This document shows positions 45,771 through 56,762 of a stretch of 64,000 nt of DNA, piece after piece. Source of the stretch: Plasmopara viticola. Taxonomy: Eukaryota; Oomycota; Peronosporomycetes; Peronosporales; Peronosporaceae. Each line of letters opens with the position of its first letter. The stretch's first letter is position 1. The stretch is taken from positions 186,001 to 250,000 of the forward strand of contig MBPM02000066.1 in NCBI GenBank assembly GCA_001695595.3, written 5' to 3'. The notes beneath the pieces are model-generated. The model had not been told where the DNA came from, ran no database searches, and was given only the letters and a program-made list of their open reading frames with translations. A program made the position numbers and the translations under genes.

Positions 45771-46529
45771 ACGATATGATTTGTTATAAACGTTTACTAA
45801 ATCGCTTCTTTTCAGCTTATAAGTACCATCATCACCCCATCAACTACTTTGATGATTTCCTATCACTAGTTCTCGCAATTGTCACCTTTAGCTTTGACTG
45901 TCATAGTAAGCTGCACAAAAGAAGGTAAATATGCATAGGGTGATTCGGCGCACGCATTCTCGGCCACGTCTTTACTTTGCGAGCATCCATTTAGACTTCG
46001 ATTAAGTTCAACTTCAGACATCTTTAAGCCTTAAGGAAGGCCATAGTGTGTGACCCTGTCACAGTAGGCATCGTGCACCGTCGAAGACCGCTTAGTGCAA
46101 TTGAACGGCCTTGGCAATTCAAAACTCACAAATGCTACATGTATATCCCAATTTCGGTTCCTGTAGCCTCCACAGCCGTCGTACTTTTTTCTATCAATGC
46201 TGCGCTTTGATCCTAAAGAAAATCTATGTCTTTATGGTATTGATTAGACTGAATACCGTATTTCCCGTCATAAAAATTAGTGCAATGGCATGCATGCGTA
46301 GCGACTACTTCCACTAAGTTGATGGTATGCATATTGCCAGACTTTGTGTGTGTCAAAATATCATCCAATACACTTAGTTGTGATAAGCGTGGAAATAGAG
46401 CTAGAGAAGAAAGCAGAGCATTGACGGCTAAGAAATTGATAAGGAGTATAGCCCGGTCGTTTGAGTTGTGTACGTCACACCACCTTAATGTAGACTACGT
46501 CATCGATCAGGAGTTCTCGTTAAATATGT
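45771..46529. other. Intergenic downstream of the 1480-aa effector
   Basis: No gene or repeat is recognised; only short random frames are seen. The effector terminator should lie in the first few hundred bases. Confidence 0.4.
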
Positions 46530-49110
46530 AAAATAATGCGGTCACGAGTCACACTGGGCGTTGCCCGTTGGAAATCGTCTAGTACGCTCTGGAAGAGCAT
46601 GTGAAGTCGAGGTTTGCCGGATACTGTGGCTAGCCTTTGTAGGTCGAGTCTCACATAGCCACCCGAGTGAGCAACCAGAAATGCTGTGCTTGACAAAGTC
46701 GTAAGACAATAGATGCGCTCATTACAACGGATCCATAGGCTCCGAAGTAAGCTGGTGCAAATGGTGTTGAATACACGGAGGAAATTGTGCTGGCCATATG
46801 TGCAGCAGATTGCGATAGCCCAGCTTCCTGGTGAAAGAGGACAGCCTTCCAAAAGAGTTTTGTGTCCGTCAGCGCCGTATAGTAGGGATCAAATTGGCTC
46901 CAAAGCGCACGGGCAAACTCACAGTCTTAGAAGAGATGGCGCGCGGATTTGACCACTCCACAGCCGTGAACTTGATTCGCAGGCCGAGTGAGTTGTGCTG
47001 CAGCCTAACTTGACGTCGATGAGAAACATGAGTACGTCGATGTATAAAGATAGTTTCCGCCGCCATACGATATCCCGGTTGGGTTCTGTGAGTATCTCCA
47101 ACGGCTCATAATACATGCGCTCAATCTTGGGCAGGTTGTGGACAAGTCGATTCATGTCCCGGTTCTCCAGTGTGACGATCAGCTTTCCTTGGAAGGACCA
47201 AATATAAGTGACAGATGTGACTATGCAGGGCGGCTCACCTGCTTGGCGACCGGTGTCTTGTGGTCGATCTACCTACGGACTTGGTTTACAAAGGGTGAGG
47301 CTGTTAGTGTTTTAAGCCGTGGGTTGGCGAAGTCCACCTCGGCTAACAATTGTTTGCATTTGGCTATGGTGGGGAGAAGGCCGTGGTGGCTCACAAAGTT
47401 GCTGAGCCGTAAAATTTCCATTATTTGAATATGGCGTCCAAGCGTCGATGCGCGTGAGAAGTGGCGTTGAATTTGTCCCAGTTTGCAGCAAGTGTTACAT
47501 TTAAAAGAAACGACGTAAAGAATGGGGTAAGCGCGTCCGAGTCGTGCAGTCGCTACTAGTCCTGGAGTGTTTGGAGCTAGGAGGGACCGAGCTCGATCCA
47601 AGACCGAGATGTCGGACGTTTTGTGGTTCAGGATGTTGAATGCAACCCCGTCTCCGGCGAGCGTCGTAGTCATAGTCTCGGTGGCAAATTAAAATTAGCT
47701 TGGCATCGACGAGAAACGACAAGCACACCTCATGGCGTTTCGGAGCGAGTGGAGTCGGAAAGTGTCCCCAAATGCACGTGCATCTATGATCCCAAGGCCT
47801 AATTTGAGTTTGAAAGATACATCTAGTGTAAGGTCATTGGCGTGCGAAGCTTGGTGTCGGTGTTGTGTGAGAGTTAGAGTACAAAAATATGCACAGGCGT
47901 TTGACTTTTTCGCAGAACTCTGGAGTCAGGGCTGTCACTGCAGCCTATATCAGAGCAGCGGAAGGATGATCTTGCGCAAAATGATGGCTCGCTCGCGAAG
48001 TGTACGAACTCGGTATCGCCAGAGTTGACATCGAACCGACATCTTTGGAAGAAGCGCCTTAAGTCTCGACTTTTGTGGTAGTGTGGGGCTTTGCGGTATT
48101 CTTAACAGAGCCAAAAAGTCGTCGTCAAAGGTATATTGGTAGCCAGCGTTGGAAAGGGTCGCGTATGCCCACGTTCAAGGCTTGGGACAGCAGAAAGCCG
48201 TCTTGTCTACCTTGAGCTGAAGGCTCGCAGTCAACGCATGTTTAAGTACGGCATCGATGAATTATAGGGTGTTACAGAGGTCGCGAATAAAGTTTGTGCA
48301 ATCGTCAGCAAAAATGAGAAGATTATGGGCTTTCGTGCGTGAAGAGATCTTGATGCCGAGGTGACCCGTCGTTAAGCGCAGAAAGTTAAGCATCGCTTCG
48401 ATGGACAGGATGAAGATATTGGATGAGAGCGGGTACACCCCAGCTCAAAGTTGTCACTTTTGACACCGTTGACAAGGACGCTCACGAGCCATCCGGAGAA
48501 GAAAGTGCTAACAACAATCCGAAAGCCGGAGCCAAAGCCGAAGCCAAAGCCGAAATGCCGAAGCACTTGGTCGAGAGTAGGCCAAAAGTCCAAGAGGACT
48601 GCACCGACGGCTTAAAGCCTTTCGCTCAACAGAAATTTTGGAGGTCTTGAAAGCGCAGCAACGCTAGTCGATTAATATTTCGTGCATGAGTCCGGTCTGG
48701 TCTACATGAATGAGTCGCGAGAGAATCGTGGCGAGGCGGTGCAAGAGGATCGATAGGCCGAACTCCGAATCGCGATTAAGTAATGTAGTCGAACGGTAAT
48801 TCTTGGGATCGTTGCGATTACTCTTCTTGTACAGGAGAGAGATGTATGCGCGTTGTTAGCGTTGAGCTGCGGAGATCAACACGTAGACGAGTGTCATGTC
48901 TCTGGAAAGAGCTGGTAGTACTCAGTTGTGAGACCGTCGAAGCCACTGAATTAATTTGTGGGAGCATGCCAAATCGCCGAGAAGCAGTCGTTTGCTGTCA
49001 TCGAGGCATCCATGAAACGGCGATCCGAGTCGGACAGTGCGACGGACTTTGTGTGTGGTAAAGAGATCGTCCAATTTAAGGAGCTCGTCAACAAAAAAAA
49101 ATTCCAAAGA
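46530..49110 (-). mobile_element. LINE (non-LTR retrotransposon) relic, reverse transcriptase region
   Basis: Reading leftwards on the minus strand, the reverse transcriptase motifs of an L1-like LINE appear in order through several frames. They are FSAIWHAPTN then DGLTTEYYQLFPET (about 49000-48900), SLLYKKSNRNDPKNYRS (about 48840-48785), LRHFGFG...FRIVVSTFFSGWLVSVLVNG (about 48560-48470), and the catalytic box LLIFADDCTNF (about 48325-48290). A decayed C-terminal part runs to about 46530. Many stops and frameshifts make it inactive. It is GC-richer than its surroundings. The 5' part with an endonuclease was not seen. Confidence 0.8.
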
Positions 49111-50555
49111 TCATATTTGAAGTATATGCCTACTTGTCGCATGTAAACACATTAATCGGTTTACCAAACAGACCGAGTTTAGGAATCGCATTCTGTTATG
49201 ATAAATTGTGCCGTATCCTGTCTACCGTCATAAAAAGATATATGCTAAATTTGGTAACAATGCTATGGTTTTGTATGCGACCATCACAGTTAATGAAATA
49301 ATTTAGCCGTTCTAGAACTAGGACAACTTGCTTTCTTCATAGAATTCTGCCTGAATCTGCAAGATACTGGCGCAGGATAAGATAGGGTGCTCAGTATTTT
49401 TCAGAGTCGTATAGAAGCTTTCTGCACTTAAATTTGGAAAAAAAGCCCAGCATGCCGACTTTTGACTTGGCTTTTCTCTTAGATTCACTTTTATTTGAGC
49501 GGCATGCATGAATCTGTGCTTGAGCTTTAGCTACGACTTTTTGACCGAACTTCTTGGCTAATCAAAACCAAAACTGATTACGGGAATACCGATGCATCCT
49601 TAGTTACATCAAATCTGGGCCTCGCCAGCATTTAAACACGTGCTGAGGAATGCAGCAATAAGCTGAAAGGGAGATTACCACTATTTATAAAATGCAGAAA
49701 ACATAAACGGAAATAGGACACGATTGAGCGTGCATGATGTTGCGATCAGTAATCCTTATTGATGGTGGAAATACACTTGAGGCTGCTGATAAAAATGGAG
49801 TACGATCTACGCGGGTGTGACCACGTCGATATTCGAGGGTCGACAAGAAAAGTAATTTACATCTGTTTGCTGCAAGTTGATACAAATGAGATAGAACGTA
49901 GTTAATTTTAAAAATGTTCATTTGTTTGGTATAGTTCAAGCTTCACCATACCCATTCGTGGATACGTCAATACTGGCTTGTGCATTCATCGCGGTCAATA
50001 TTTTTCATTTTATATAAAATCTTCCTCTCTCGTGTAATGAATTATGCGGTTTGTCTTCGATTGCATGCAGCAACCTACTGGTCAAGCATCTCATGAATTG
50101 GGTCCTTTTTTGGCAGCTTCTCCGTCTATTTGCGTAAGTGTCTCTCGAAACAATTTTATAGGGTCCATGTTATGTACTCTTTTAAATCATCTACGTACTT
50201 TAAGAGTATAACCGATCTCTGATCTTGATCACTCGAAATCCTCGACGTGGCTGGTAAGGGTAGGGAAATGAAAACTGCTGGCTTCATTTGATCGAAATGT
50301 TATCAGGAGGGCGGGAATCAGAGACAACACATAGCTTGTAGTTATGGAGGCACTATTTAGGTATTTCGTATAAATGTAGATTTTGCTCGTGATAGCATAC
50401 AGAGCTTGATGCAACAACGCATGGAGGGTTCTTGCGGTACCATTACTGTACTTCTCTATGAGCTTATATTAAGTAGCGTGCCAATTATTAGTTCCGAATC
50501 TCAGTCAGTAAACATTCGTGGCACTGATCATTCCACCTTTATCTTCATTGCCGTC
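49111..50555. other. Upstream region of the 1298-aa effector gene
   Basis: No gene. 49200-49930 shares diverged blocks with 29640-30500, upstream of the first effector, and 50330-50412 matches 41070-41150. An in-frame ATG at 50406 would add 50 residues to the effector but is not conserved in the paralogs. Confidence 0.5.
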
Positions 50556-53500
50556 ATGCGTCTCCAACCCGCCACGATACTAAATGCCGTTCTTTTGGTG
50601 AAATACGTCCATGCTGCTCCAACCGCAACGTCTTACGAGGGTGTACATGATGTTCAAAAGCAGCCATCGTTTACGGAGGACAATCGAGTTGATGCCAAAA
50701 GGTTTTCAAGAGCTCTTGTGGGTGTCAACGAAGCAAGGACGGTAAATCTCGCCCGACAATCGTCTGAATTGAAAGAAGCGCTGACAAATGCCATTGATCC
50801 TGTCATGAGTGTTGTCAACAACGTAAATGTATTGAAAAACCTCGCCCCTGACTTGAGTATGGAAGCAAAGGCGAGTGAGATCCCGTTTCCGGTAGGTATC
50901 AAGGATAAAGTGCACAAGGCACTTCTTTTGCTCTCGGGGAATACGAACTATTTGGAAGCTGTCGCCGATAAGCCCCAATTATTGCGAAAGTATCTCAACC
51001 TACTCGAGACTGAGTCCGACCACTCTTCGCCAGCAGTTGTCGAGGCAATGAATGCTATTCGGTCCGATTGGGACAAGTACAAGAAACTACTCGATCACTT
51101 GAACCTAAAGAAGCAAAGTACGGTACTCACGGAATGGCTTGGTGAGAAGTCGATTACGGCCAACATGTTTAAAGTGCTCACTTCAGACGTTAAGGAAGAG
51201 GATCTGTACAACGGCAAGTTGCTCGCGGCTTTCGATACGTACGTCGGTGTTTACAACTCAAAGCATCCGACGGAGCGACTAAGTTTGCTGGCGGCACTCA
51301 CCGTTTGCTTTGGCGATTTTCGCGTCGCGCAGATGATTGATACAGCCAAGTCGATCCCGACCAGTAAAGAAGCTGCCAAATTGGCAAAGGATCTTGACAC
51401 CAGGCAGATCAAATACTGGGTGGACGCTCATAAAACACCGGACGAGGTTGCTCGGCTGTTGAGAATTGGGTCACCATTGTTGGACGCGTCGGAGATGGCT
51501 ATGATTGGCAGATGGCTGAAATTTATCAAAGAGTTGAGCAAGCATGAAAAAGCGACTTCGTTGTATCCGATCAAGATATTGCAAAGGCTTTACTCTCACC
51601 CCTTTCTCAACTTCGACGCGAGGATGATCAAATTTCTTACGAGCGAATCAGACTTGGACGAAGACTCGGCCGAGCTGCTGAAGGCATGTCTGATGCGGTA
51701 CTGGTTTAACAATTTAAAGACCCCGGATCAGCTTGAGACGCTTTTTGAGTCGGGGTCTTTCAAGTTTCTCGATCGCAAGAGCAACATTCATGCCTCTTTG
51801 TTGAAGCGGTACACGAAGTTGTACAATAAATTTGGTTCTCCATTGGAAGATTCGTTTTATAGTGGGTTGAAGCCAAAAGACGAGAAGTGGTACAACTCAG
51901 CGTTTGCTGAGCTCAATACTATTGTTTCGAAAAACAACGAAAATCAGCCTGTGGAAAAATTGAGCTTGTTTGCGGCGCTAACTCTTCGCTATGGAGATCG
52001 TGAAGCATCGACGATCATTGACAGTGCCATGAAAGTCGAAGAGACGATGAAAGTTGCCAAAGTATTGGAGGCTAAGCAGATTCAGTCTTGGATCGACACC
52101 GGAAAGACTCCGGACCAAGTTTTCGAGCTGCTGGATTTCAAAAGCATGTCCTTGGGTTACAAGTGGGTGAAATTTTGCAATAGCTTTAGTGTGCGTCACG
52201 CAGAATTAGCCTTCGACCCGCTGGAGAAACTAAGTAAACACTTTAGTGATGACGTGCTCGCCATGTTTGTCGTAATGGCAACTTCGGAAAAGTTGGACCA
52301 TGCCAAACGATATTTGGAGATGCTGGTGTGGCGCTGGTTTGAGGAAATGAAGACTCCTGAGGAGCTTGAAGCTCAGCTCAATCAAAACGAGAACAAGAAA
52401 CGCTTTTTTGTCCGTCTATTAAGGACGTACAGCGATTTCCACATGAACCTTGGCTCTTCTTCTTCGTCGAAGGTCACCATTGCTCGTGATGAGGTAAATG
52501 TGCTTACATCCTCCACCAAAGACACGAATCTGTACGACGGCCGTGTGCTCGCTGCTGTTGAAGCTTATGTTCGGGTCTACAACGAGGCGAACCCTAACGA
52601 GCCACTGAGCTTGCTTGCAGCACTTATTGCCCGACTCGGCTATAAGGATGCGTCAAGAGAAATTGAAGCAGCGATAGCGTCACCGGACCTTGCGAAAATT
52701 GCCAAACAATTGGAGACAGAGCAGATCCAGTTCTGGGTGGACTCTGGAAGAACTCCGGATCAAGTTACCAAGTTGTTGGACTTCGAGTCCAAAAGCCCGG
52801 CTTCGGTCTATAAGTGGATTGAATTTTACGACAGATTCAATTTGCGTTATCCGAACTCAGCATTTGACCCGCTCAAGTCGTTGAGGAACCACTTTAGTGA
52901 TGATGAGTTGGCCTTATTTGTCGTACAGGCAACGCCAATAAATTTGGCAAATGCAAAACGATTGGAAAATTTGCTGGTGTGGCACTGGTTCGAGGAGATG
53001 AAGACACCCAAAGAGGTCGAAGCGCTGCTCAATCGAAACGAAAAGAAGGACCTTCTGGTTGCTCTGTTACAGACGTACAGCGAATTCCACAAAAATCTTG
53101 GTCCCGCTGCTGCTTTAGAAATCCTTCTTTTGGGGCGTTATAAGAGGGCCATTACATCGGACATGCTTCATGTGCTTTCTCCTACCAACGTTAGATTGAA
53201 TCTGTACGACGGCTCGGTTCTTGCTGCCATCGACGCTTACATTCGCCTTTACAACGAGGCAAACCCTAGAGAGCCGCTGAGTTTGCTTGCAGCACTCACA
53301 GCCCGCTTGGGCCATCGTGATGCATCGATTGTGATTGAAGCAGCAACAACGATACCAGATTTTGCGAAAATCGCCAAACAACTAGAGAACGAGCAGATGC
53401 AGTTTTGGGTGGACGCTGGGATGACCCCAAAAAAAGTCGTTGAGCTCTTGGATCCCAAGTCGCAACGCCTGGCTATGTTTCACAGGTACATAAAGTTTCT

Positions 53501-54452
53501 GAACGTATACAGCAAGCGTCCATTCAAGTCGTTGTTTGATCCGCTCAAACCTTTGAGGGACCACTTCTCCGATATCGAGCTGGCCACGTTTGCCGTGGAG
53601 GGAGTTGAAAATGAAAAAGATGCTGCTGAACGATTGCAAGCCATGCTGTTACGGTACTGGTTCAACAACATGAAGCCATATGAGGAAGTCGTCAAGTTGC
53701 TCCATTTGGACGGGGAAAATCCTCCCGATTTTAAGAAACTCTTGGAGACATACGAGAATTATCAACGTTATGGTGGTCGACCTTCAAAACAAGGTATGAT
53801 TACGAGGACGTATAAAGATGAGGACATTGCGAATGGCCGTGTGTTCTCTGTTTACAAATCTAACACCGCGACGTACAACAAAAATAACCCGATGGACCAC
53901 ATGAGTTTAATCGCCGTCCTCACTACTTGCCTCGGGGACAAGGAGGCGGCACATGCGATCGAGGCGGCTAAGCACGATCGAGATTTTGAGAAGTTAGCCA
54001 AACAAGTTCAGCGCAACCAGATACAGCTATGGGTTGAGAACAAGAAAGCACCGGGTGATGTCTTAAAATGGCTTATCACTGATGAAACGCGTGTCTTGCA
54101 TCCGCAAATAATTACGTGGCTTCGATACGTGGACGAGTTTCAGAGAGCGAACATTGAGATCGTACCGATCTACTCCATTTTGGTTAACCAATTCGGCAAA
54201 AGTGTTGTGGATCGAGAAATTTTCGCGCCAAACCTCGGAACTTTTTGGGAAGATGTCGCTAAGCTACTTCGCAGCGGTACGTGGCAGAATACCAAGAACG
54301 CTATTGTCGCAAAGATAAAATCGTACGCACAAGTGGTGACAGATTGGAAACTCAGTGCTTATCTTAAGCATAATTACGATAAAAGCGATTCCAACTCCCA
54401 CCAGTTCATGACCCACTCTGCTAGGAAGAAACGCGCTGCACGAGGCACTTAA
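50556..54452 (+). CDS. LWY effector with degenerate RFSR motif (1298 aa)
   Basis: A paralog of the 1480-aa protein, intact and without introns. The start at 50556 is chosen by alignment (MRLQPATILNAVLL); an upstream in-frame ATG at 50406 would bury the signal peptide. The position of RXLR (49-52) reads RFSR, so the conserved Leu is lost. Nine clear modules alternate A and B as in the paralog (for example QIKYWVDAHKTPDEV, RYWFNNLKTPDQL, QIQFWVDSGRTPDQV, WHWFEEMKTPKEV, QIQLWVENKKAPGDV), with a weak tenth. The unique C-terminal tail of the 1480-aa protein is absent; instead the protein ends in a Ser/His-rich stretch and a basic cluster, ARKKRAARGT, that resembles a nuclear localisation signal. 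It is probably a secreted host-targeted effector, but the altered motif makes its delivery less certain. Confidence 0.88.
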   Translation: MRLQPATILNAVLLVKYVHAAPTATSYEGVHDVQKQPSFTEDNRVDAKRFSRALVGVNEARTVNLARQSSELKEALTNAIDPVMSVVNNVNVLKNLAPDLSMEAKASEIPFPVGIKDKVHKALLLLSGNTNYLEAVADKPQLLRKYLNLLETESDHSSPAVVEAMNAIRSDWDKYKKLLDHLNLKKQSTVLTEWLGEKSITANMFKVLTSDVKEEDLYNGKLLAAFDTYVGVYNSKHPTERLSLLAALTVCFGDFRVAQMIDTAKSIPTSKEAAKLAKDLDTRQIKYWVDAHKTPDEVARLLRIGSPLLDASEMAMIGRWLKFIKELSKHEKATSLYPIKILQRLYSHPFLNFDARMIKFLTSESDLDEDSAELLKACLMRYWFNNLKTPDQLETLFESGSFKFLDRKSNIHASLLKRYTKLYNKFGSPLEDSFYSGLKPKDEKWYNSAFAELNTIVSKNNENQPVEKLSLFAALTLRYGDREASTIIDSAMKVEETMKVAKVLEAKQIQSWIDTGKTPDQVFELLDFKSMSLGYKWVKFCNSFSVRHAELAFDPLEKLSKHFSDDVLAMFVVMATSEKLDHAKRYLEMLVWRWFEEMKTPEELEAQLNQNENKKRFFVRLLRTYSDFHMNLGSSSSSKVTIARDEVNVLTSSTKDTNLYDGRVLAAVEAYVRVYNEANPNEPLSLLAALIARLGYKDASREIEAAIASPDLAKIAKQLETEQIQFWVDSGRTPDQVTKLLDFESKSPASVYKWIEFYDRFNLRYPNSAFDPLKSLRNHFSDDELALFVVQATPINLANAKRLENLLVWHWFEEMKTPKEVEALLNRNEKKDLLVALLQTYSEFHKNLGPAAALEILLLGRYKRAITSDMLHVLSPTNVRLNLYDGSVLAAIDAYIRLYNEANPREPLSLLAALTARLGHRDASIVIEAATTIPDFAKIAKQLENEQMQFWVDAGMTPKKVVELLDPKSQRLAMFHRYIKFLNVYSKRPFKSLFDPLKPLRDHFSDIELATFAVEGVENEKDAAERLQAMLLRYWFNNMKPYEEVVKLLHLDGENPPDFKKLLETYENYQRYGGRPSKQGMITRTYKDEDIANGRVFSVYKSNTATYNKNNPMDHMSLIAVLTTCLGDKEAAHAIEAAKHDRDFEKLAKQVQRNQIQLWVENKKAPGDVLKWLITDETRVLHPQIITWLRYVDEFQRANIEIVPIYSILVNQFGKSVVDREIFAPNLGTFWEDVAKLLRSGTWQNTKNAIVAKIKSYAQVVTDWKLSAYLKHNYDKSDSNSHQFMTHSARKKRAARGT

Positions 54453-55028
54453 TTAAATATATTCATTCCGATCCTTTTGAAAAAGCCTGCGCATTCATTA
54501 ATATACCAAAATTCCGTGCACGTGACGGCAGCTTGTCGCCCTTCTTTCGAAAGAAAGAACGCTGACGGTAGCGACTTGGTCACACTAGTAATCTTCGACA
54601 TTGTCACTTTTGAATACGTTTATCTCACCGACATTGTAGAATTTAGAAAGGTCCGTGAGACGTCCATTGTGTACACTGCAGAAGTCGGCGCTGGTTTAAG
54701 CACTACCCACGATGGACAGGATTCGACCTGTTTGCTCTTGCGCATTCCGTTGCATACTGCTTCGAGAGCAGTAGAATATGGTGTTCTCTCCTTCCTTTCA
54801 TCGTCGCATCTAATATTACTCCCTCCGCAAAGCGCCTTGTACCGGTCTATGAGCATCCGCATCACAGCTTTGAGAGAGTTCATCCCGTAAAGCTTCAGCT
54901 GCAGCACTAGTGCCTTTGCTCGCCGTTGTTGCCGCGTCGTCGGCCCTACTTGTCACATCCGCCACCATTGAACTACTCCTTTAAGTTAAGATTGGAATGG
55001 GTTGAATTGGCAAAAATGTTGCTGCAAT
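54453..55028. other. 3' flank of the 1298-aa effector, shared with the first effector
   Basis: Includes the block ctcaccgacattgta (54628 onwards) and gcttcagctgcagcact (54891 onwards), both matched downstream of the first effector (34830-34930). Open frames here (54477-54890 forward, 54620-54907 reverse) are in duplicated flank sequence and have no recognised motif. Confidence 0.5.
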
Positions 55029-55252
55029 AGGAACGCTAAGCTGTCAAAAGGGATCAAACTTAAAAATAGCATTACTTTATGACGCATTAGAATTGTTTTC
55101 GGGGCATTTTTGAAATGTCATTTTAAAGAATGTATAAAGCACGTTTATTGTCGATGTGACCCGTAAAGTACGTGTGGTCATAATTATTTTGGAATCATTT
55201 CACTCCTCTCGATCGCTTTTCGAGGAAGCACCTCCTTGGCGTTGTCGCCGAG
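55029..55252. repeat. Direct repeat, left copy
   Basis: About 224 bp from ggaacgctaagctgtcaaaa to cacctccttggcgttgtcgc are repeated in the same orientation at 56491-56762. The copies differ by a handful of substitutions and one indel of about 45 bp. On the minus strand the right end of this copy encodes the C-terminal part of an RXLR-like relic (LGDNAKEVL). Confidence 0.85.
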
Positions 55253-55560
55253 CCGGAAGTCGTGGTCCTCTTCGTCTATAAAGTCCTTCTCGACTCTTCT
55301 TCCTTCAATTTGAGAAGATCGCCTGATCCTGTCACCGCCAGCGTCTAAACGAACGCACAGTCACACTTATCAGCGAAAGCGCTTCAGTTGCACCAAGTTG
55401 TAGGAGACATACACTAGATTTTCGCAACTGCTGCCGCTGACTGCTACTGCGTACTCGATTATCGGTCTTTTGGTTCCTCTTGCCATCCGTAGTGCCGGTC
55501 GAGTTGGTTTGAACCTCGACAAGGAATGGTGCCAGGGAATAAAGGCTCACGTCTCCGCCG
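55200..55560 (-). pseudogene. Possible RXLR-effector relic
   Basis: On the minus strand an open frame from 55550 (SLYSLAPFLVEVQ...) looks like a secretory N-terminus followed by a polar region, and ends at 55332. In another frame, overlapping it, the sequence continues through DFIDEEDHDFRLGDNAKEVL (about 55290-55235), an acidic block of dEER type. Frame breaks show it is no longer a gene. It is not related to the LWY family. The assignment rests on general features (hydrophobic start, Arg-rich then acidic block) and is tentative. Confidence 0.4.
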
Positions 55561-55999
55561 TGATCGCCCAGATCAAAAGAAAGTACATAAAGTATTCACT
55601 GAGCAAATTATACGAGCTTCATTCACCTTAATTGCCCTTGAACACCAACGCGGTCCGGTCCAATGACGCGAGACATTGGAACAGAACCCCAAGTTAGCAA
55701 ATGCTGGGCTGCGGATACGGGTGACCTGTTGGCACATGTCGTTGGAGAATGGGTCTGTGACATACACTAGAGCGTACGCCGTGGAGTATATCGACTAAGA
55801 CCTAGTCGAGCAGGCTTTGGCGAATATTGGCAACGGCGCCAGCTTCGTCACCGACCAGTGCTACCAGAACGGACGAGTTGAGTCCCTTGGTCGTGAGCGA
55901 GCGATAGGAACACAGCGTATACGAAGGAAAATACGGCCATGTCACTCTCACAGTACGTAATCGCCAGACATAGCGGCTCTAGCGGTATTTCGAGGAATG

Positions 56000-56300
56000 A
56001 ACTTCTTTAGCAAGCCGGGTTGAATTTGCATTCTCGAGATCGTCCTCCGTCGTTAGGTCCTTGTAGTCATCCTCGTGCTCGTTCATCACTGGCATCGACG
56101 CAAGAACAGTCGACGCGAGCAAGTTGCGACGCTAATTAGCGTTGACGATTACCCGCTACGTCTTCGTGAACAGGATGAGTCAAAGTTGTCGTGCTCTTGA
56201 GCACAGACGGTATCAAAGATGCACAAGAGCAGATGTACCTTGTTGATCGTTCCCACGATGAAAACGTTCCGGGATACGACCATCAATAGGAGCATCAGCA
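56000..56300 (-). pseudogene. Second possible secreted-effector relic
   Basis: From about 56283 on the minus strand, a short frame begins MVVSRNVFIVGTINKVHLLL, like a signal peptide, and stops after about 43 codons. Further along in another frame, RRNLLASTVLASM is followed by an acidic run NEHEDDYKDLTTEDD (about 56095-56045). The order of secretory start, Arg motif and acidic block resembles an RXLR-dEER gene broken by frameshifts. No intact product is possible. Confidence 0.35.
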
Positions 56301-56490
56301 GCGCCTGTACGATGCAGCGCACAAGCCATCATCTCCTCGGCATGCTCTCGGTAAGCCTTGCTCAAAAAATTAGCCCATTAAGGCGTAATTGATTGCGTCG
56401 TCAAGCGCTCTTCGTGTTGCCGCACCTTTCATCGTTGTCATCCGACAGTGTACCAAAGAACCCGACCTCGCAATGCGGCAAGTTCATGAA

Positions 56491-56762
56491 GGAACGCTAA
56501 GCTGTCAAAAGGGATCAAACTTAAAAATAGCACATAATTCAATCAGATTGTTAGAAAGAACATACCGACAATCCCTCAGTTGTGATTCGTGACGCATTAG
56601 AAATGTTTTTAGGGCATTTTTGAAATTTCATTTTAAAGATTGTATGAAGCACGTTTATTGTCAATGTGACCCGTAAAGTACGTGTGGTCATAATTATTTT
56701 GGAATTATTTCACTCCTCTCGATCGCTTTTCGAGGATCAGCACCTCCTTGGCGTTGTCGCCC
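56491..56762. repeat. Direct repeat, right copy
   Basis: Second copy of the 55029-55252 repeat, in the same orientation and 1.46 kb away. It carries an extra stretch of about 45 bp after ataaaaatagca-like sequence near 56530. The pair could be LTRs of a 1.7-kb decayed element, or a duplicated tail of an effector relic. Confidence 0.8.

Noticed and set aside
48500..48560. Short tandem array of gccaaagccgaa-type units, possible microsatellite or repeat protein
   Set aside because: Read on the minus strand it is the Gly/Phe-rich stretch of the LINE relic (RHFGFG...), slightly expanded. It is not an independent feature.
50406..50555. Upstream in-frame ATG giving a 50-residue N-terminal extension of the 1298-aa effector
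   Set aside because: The extension is not present in the paralogs, has no conserved sequence and would place the signal peptide internally.
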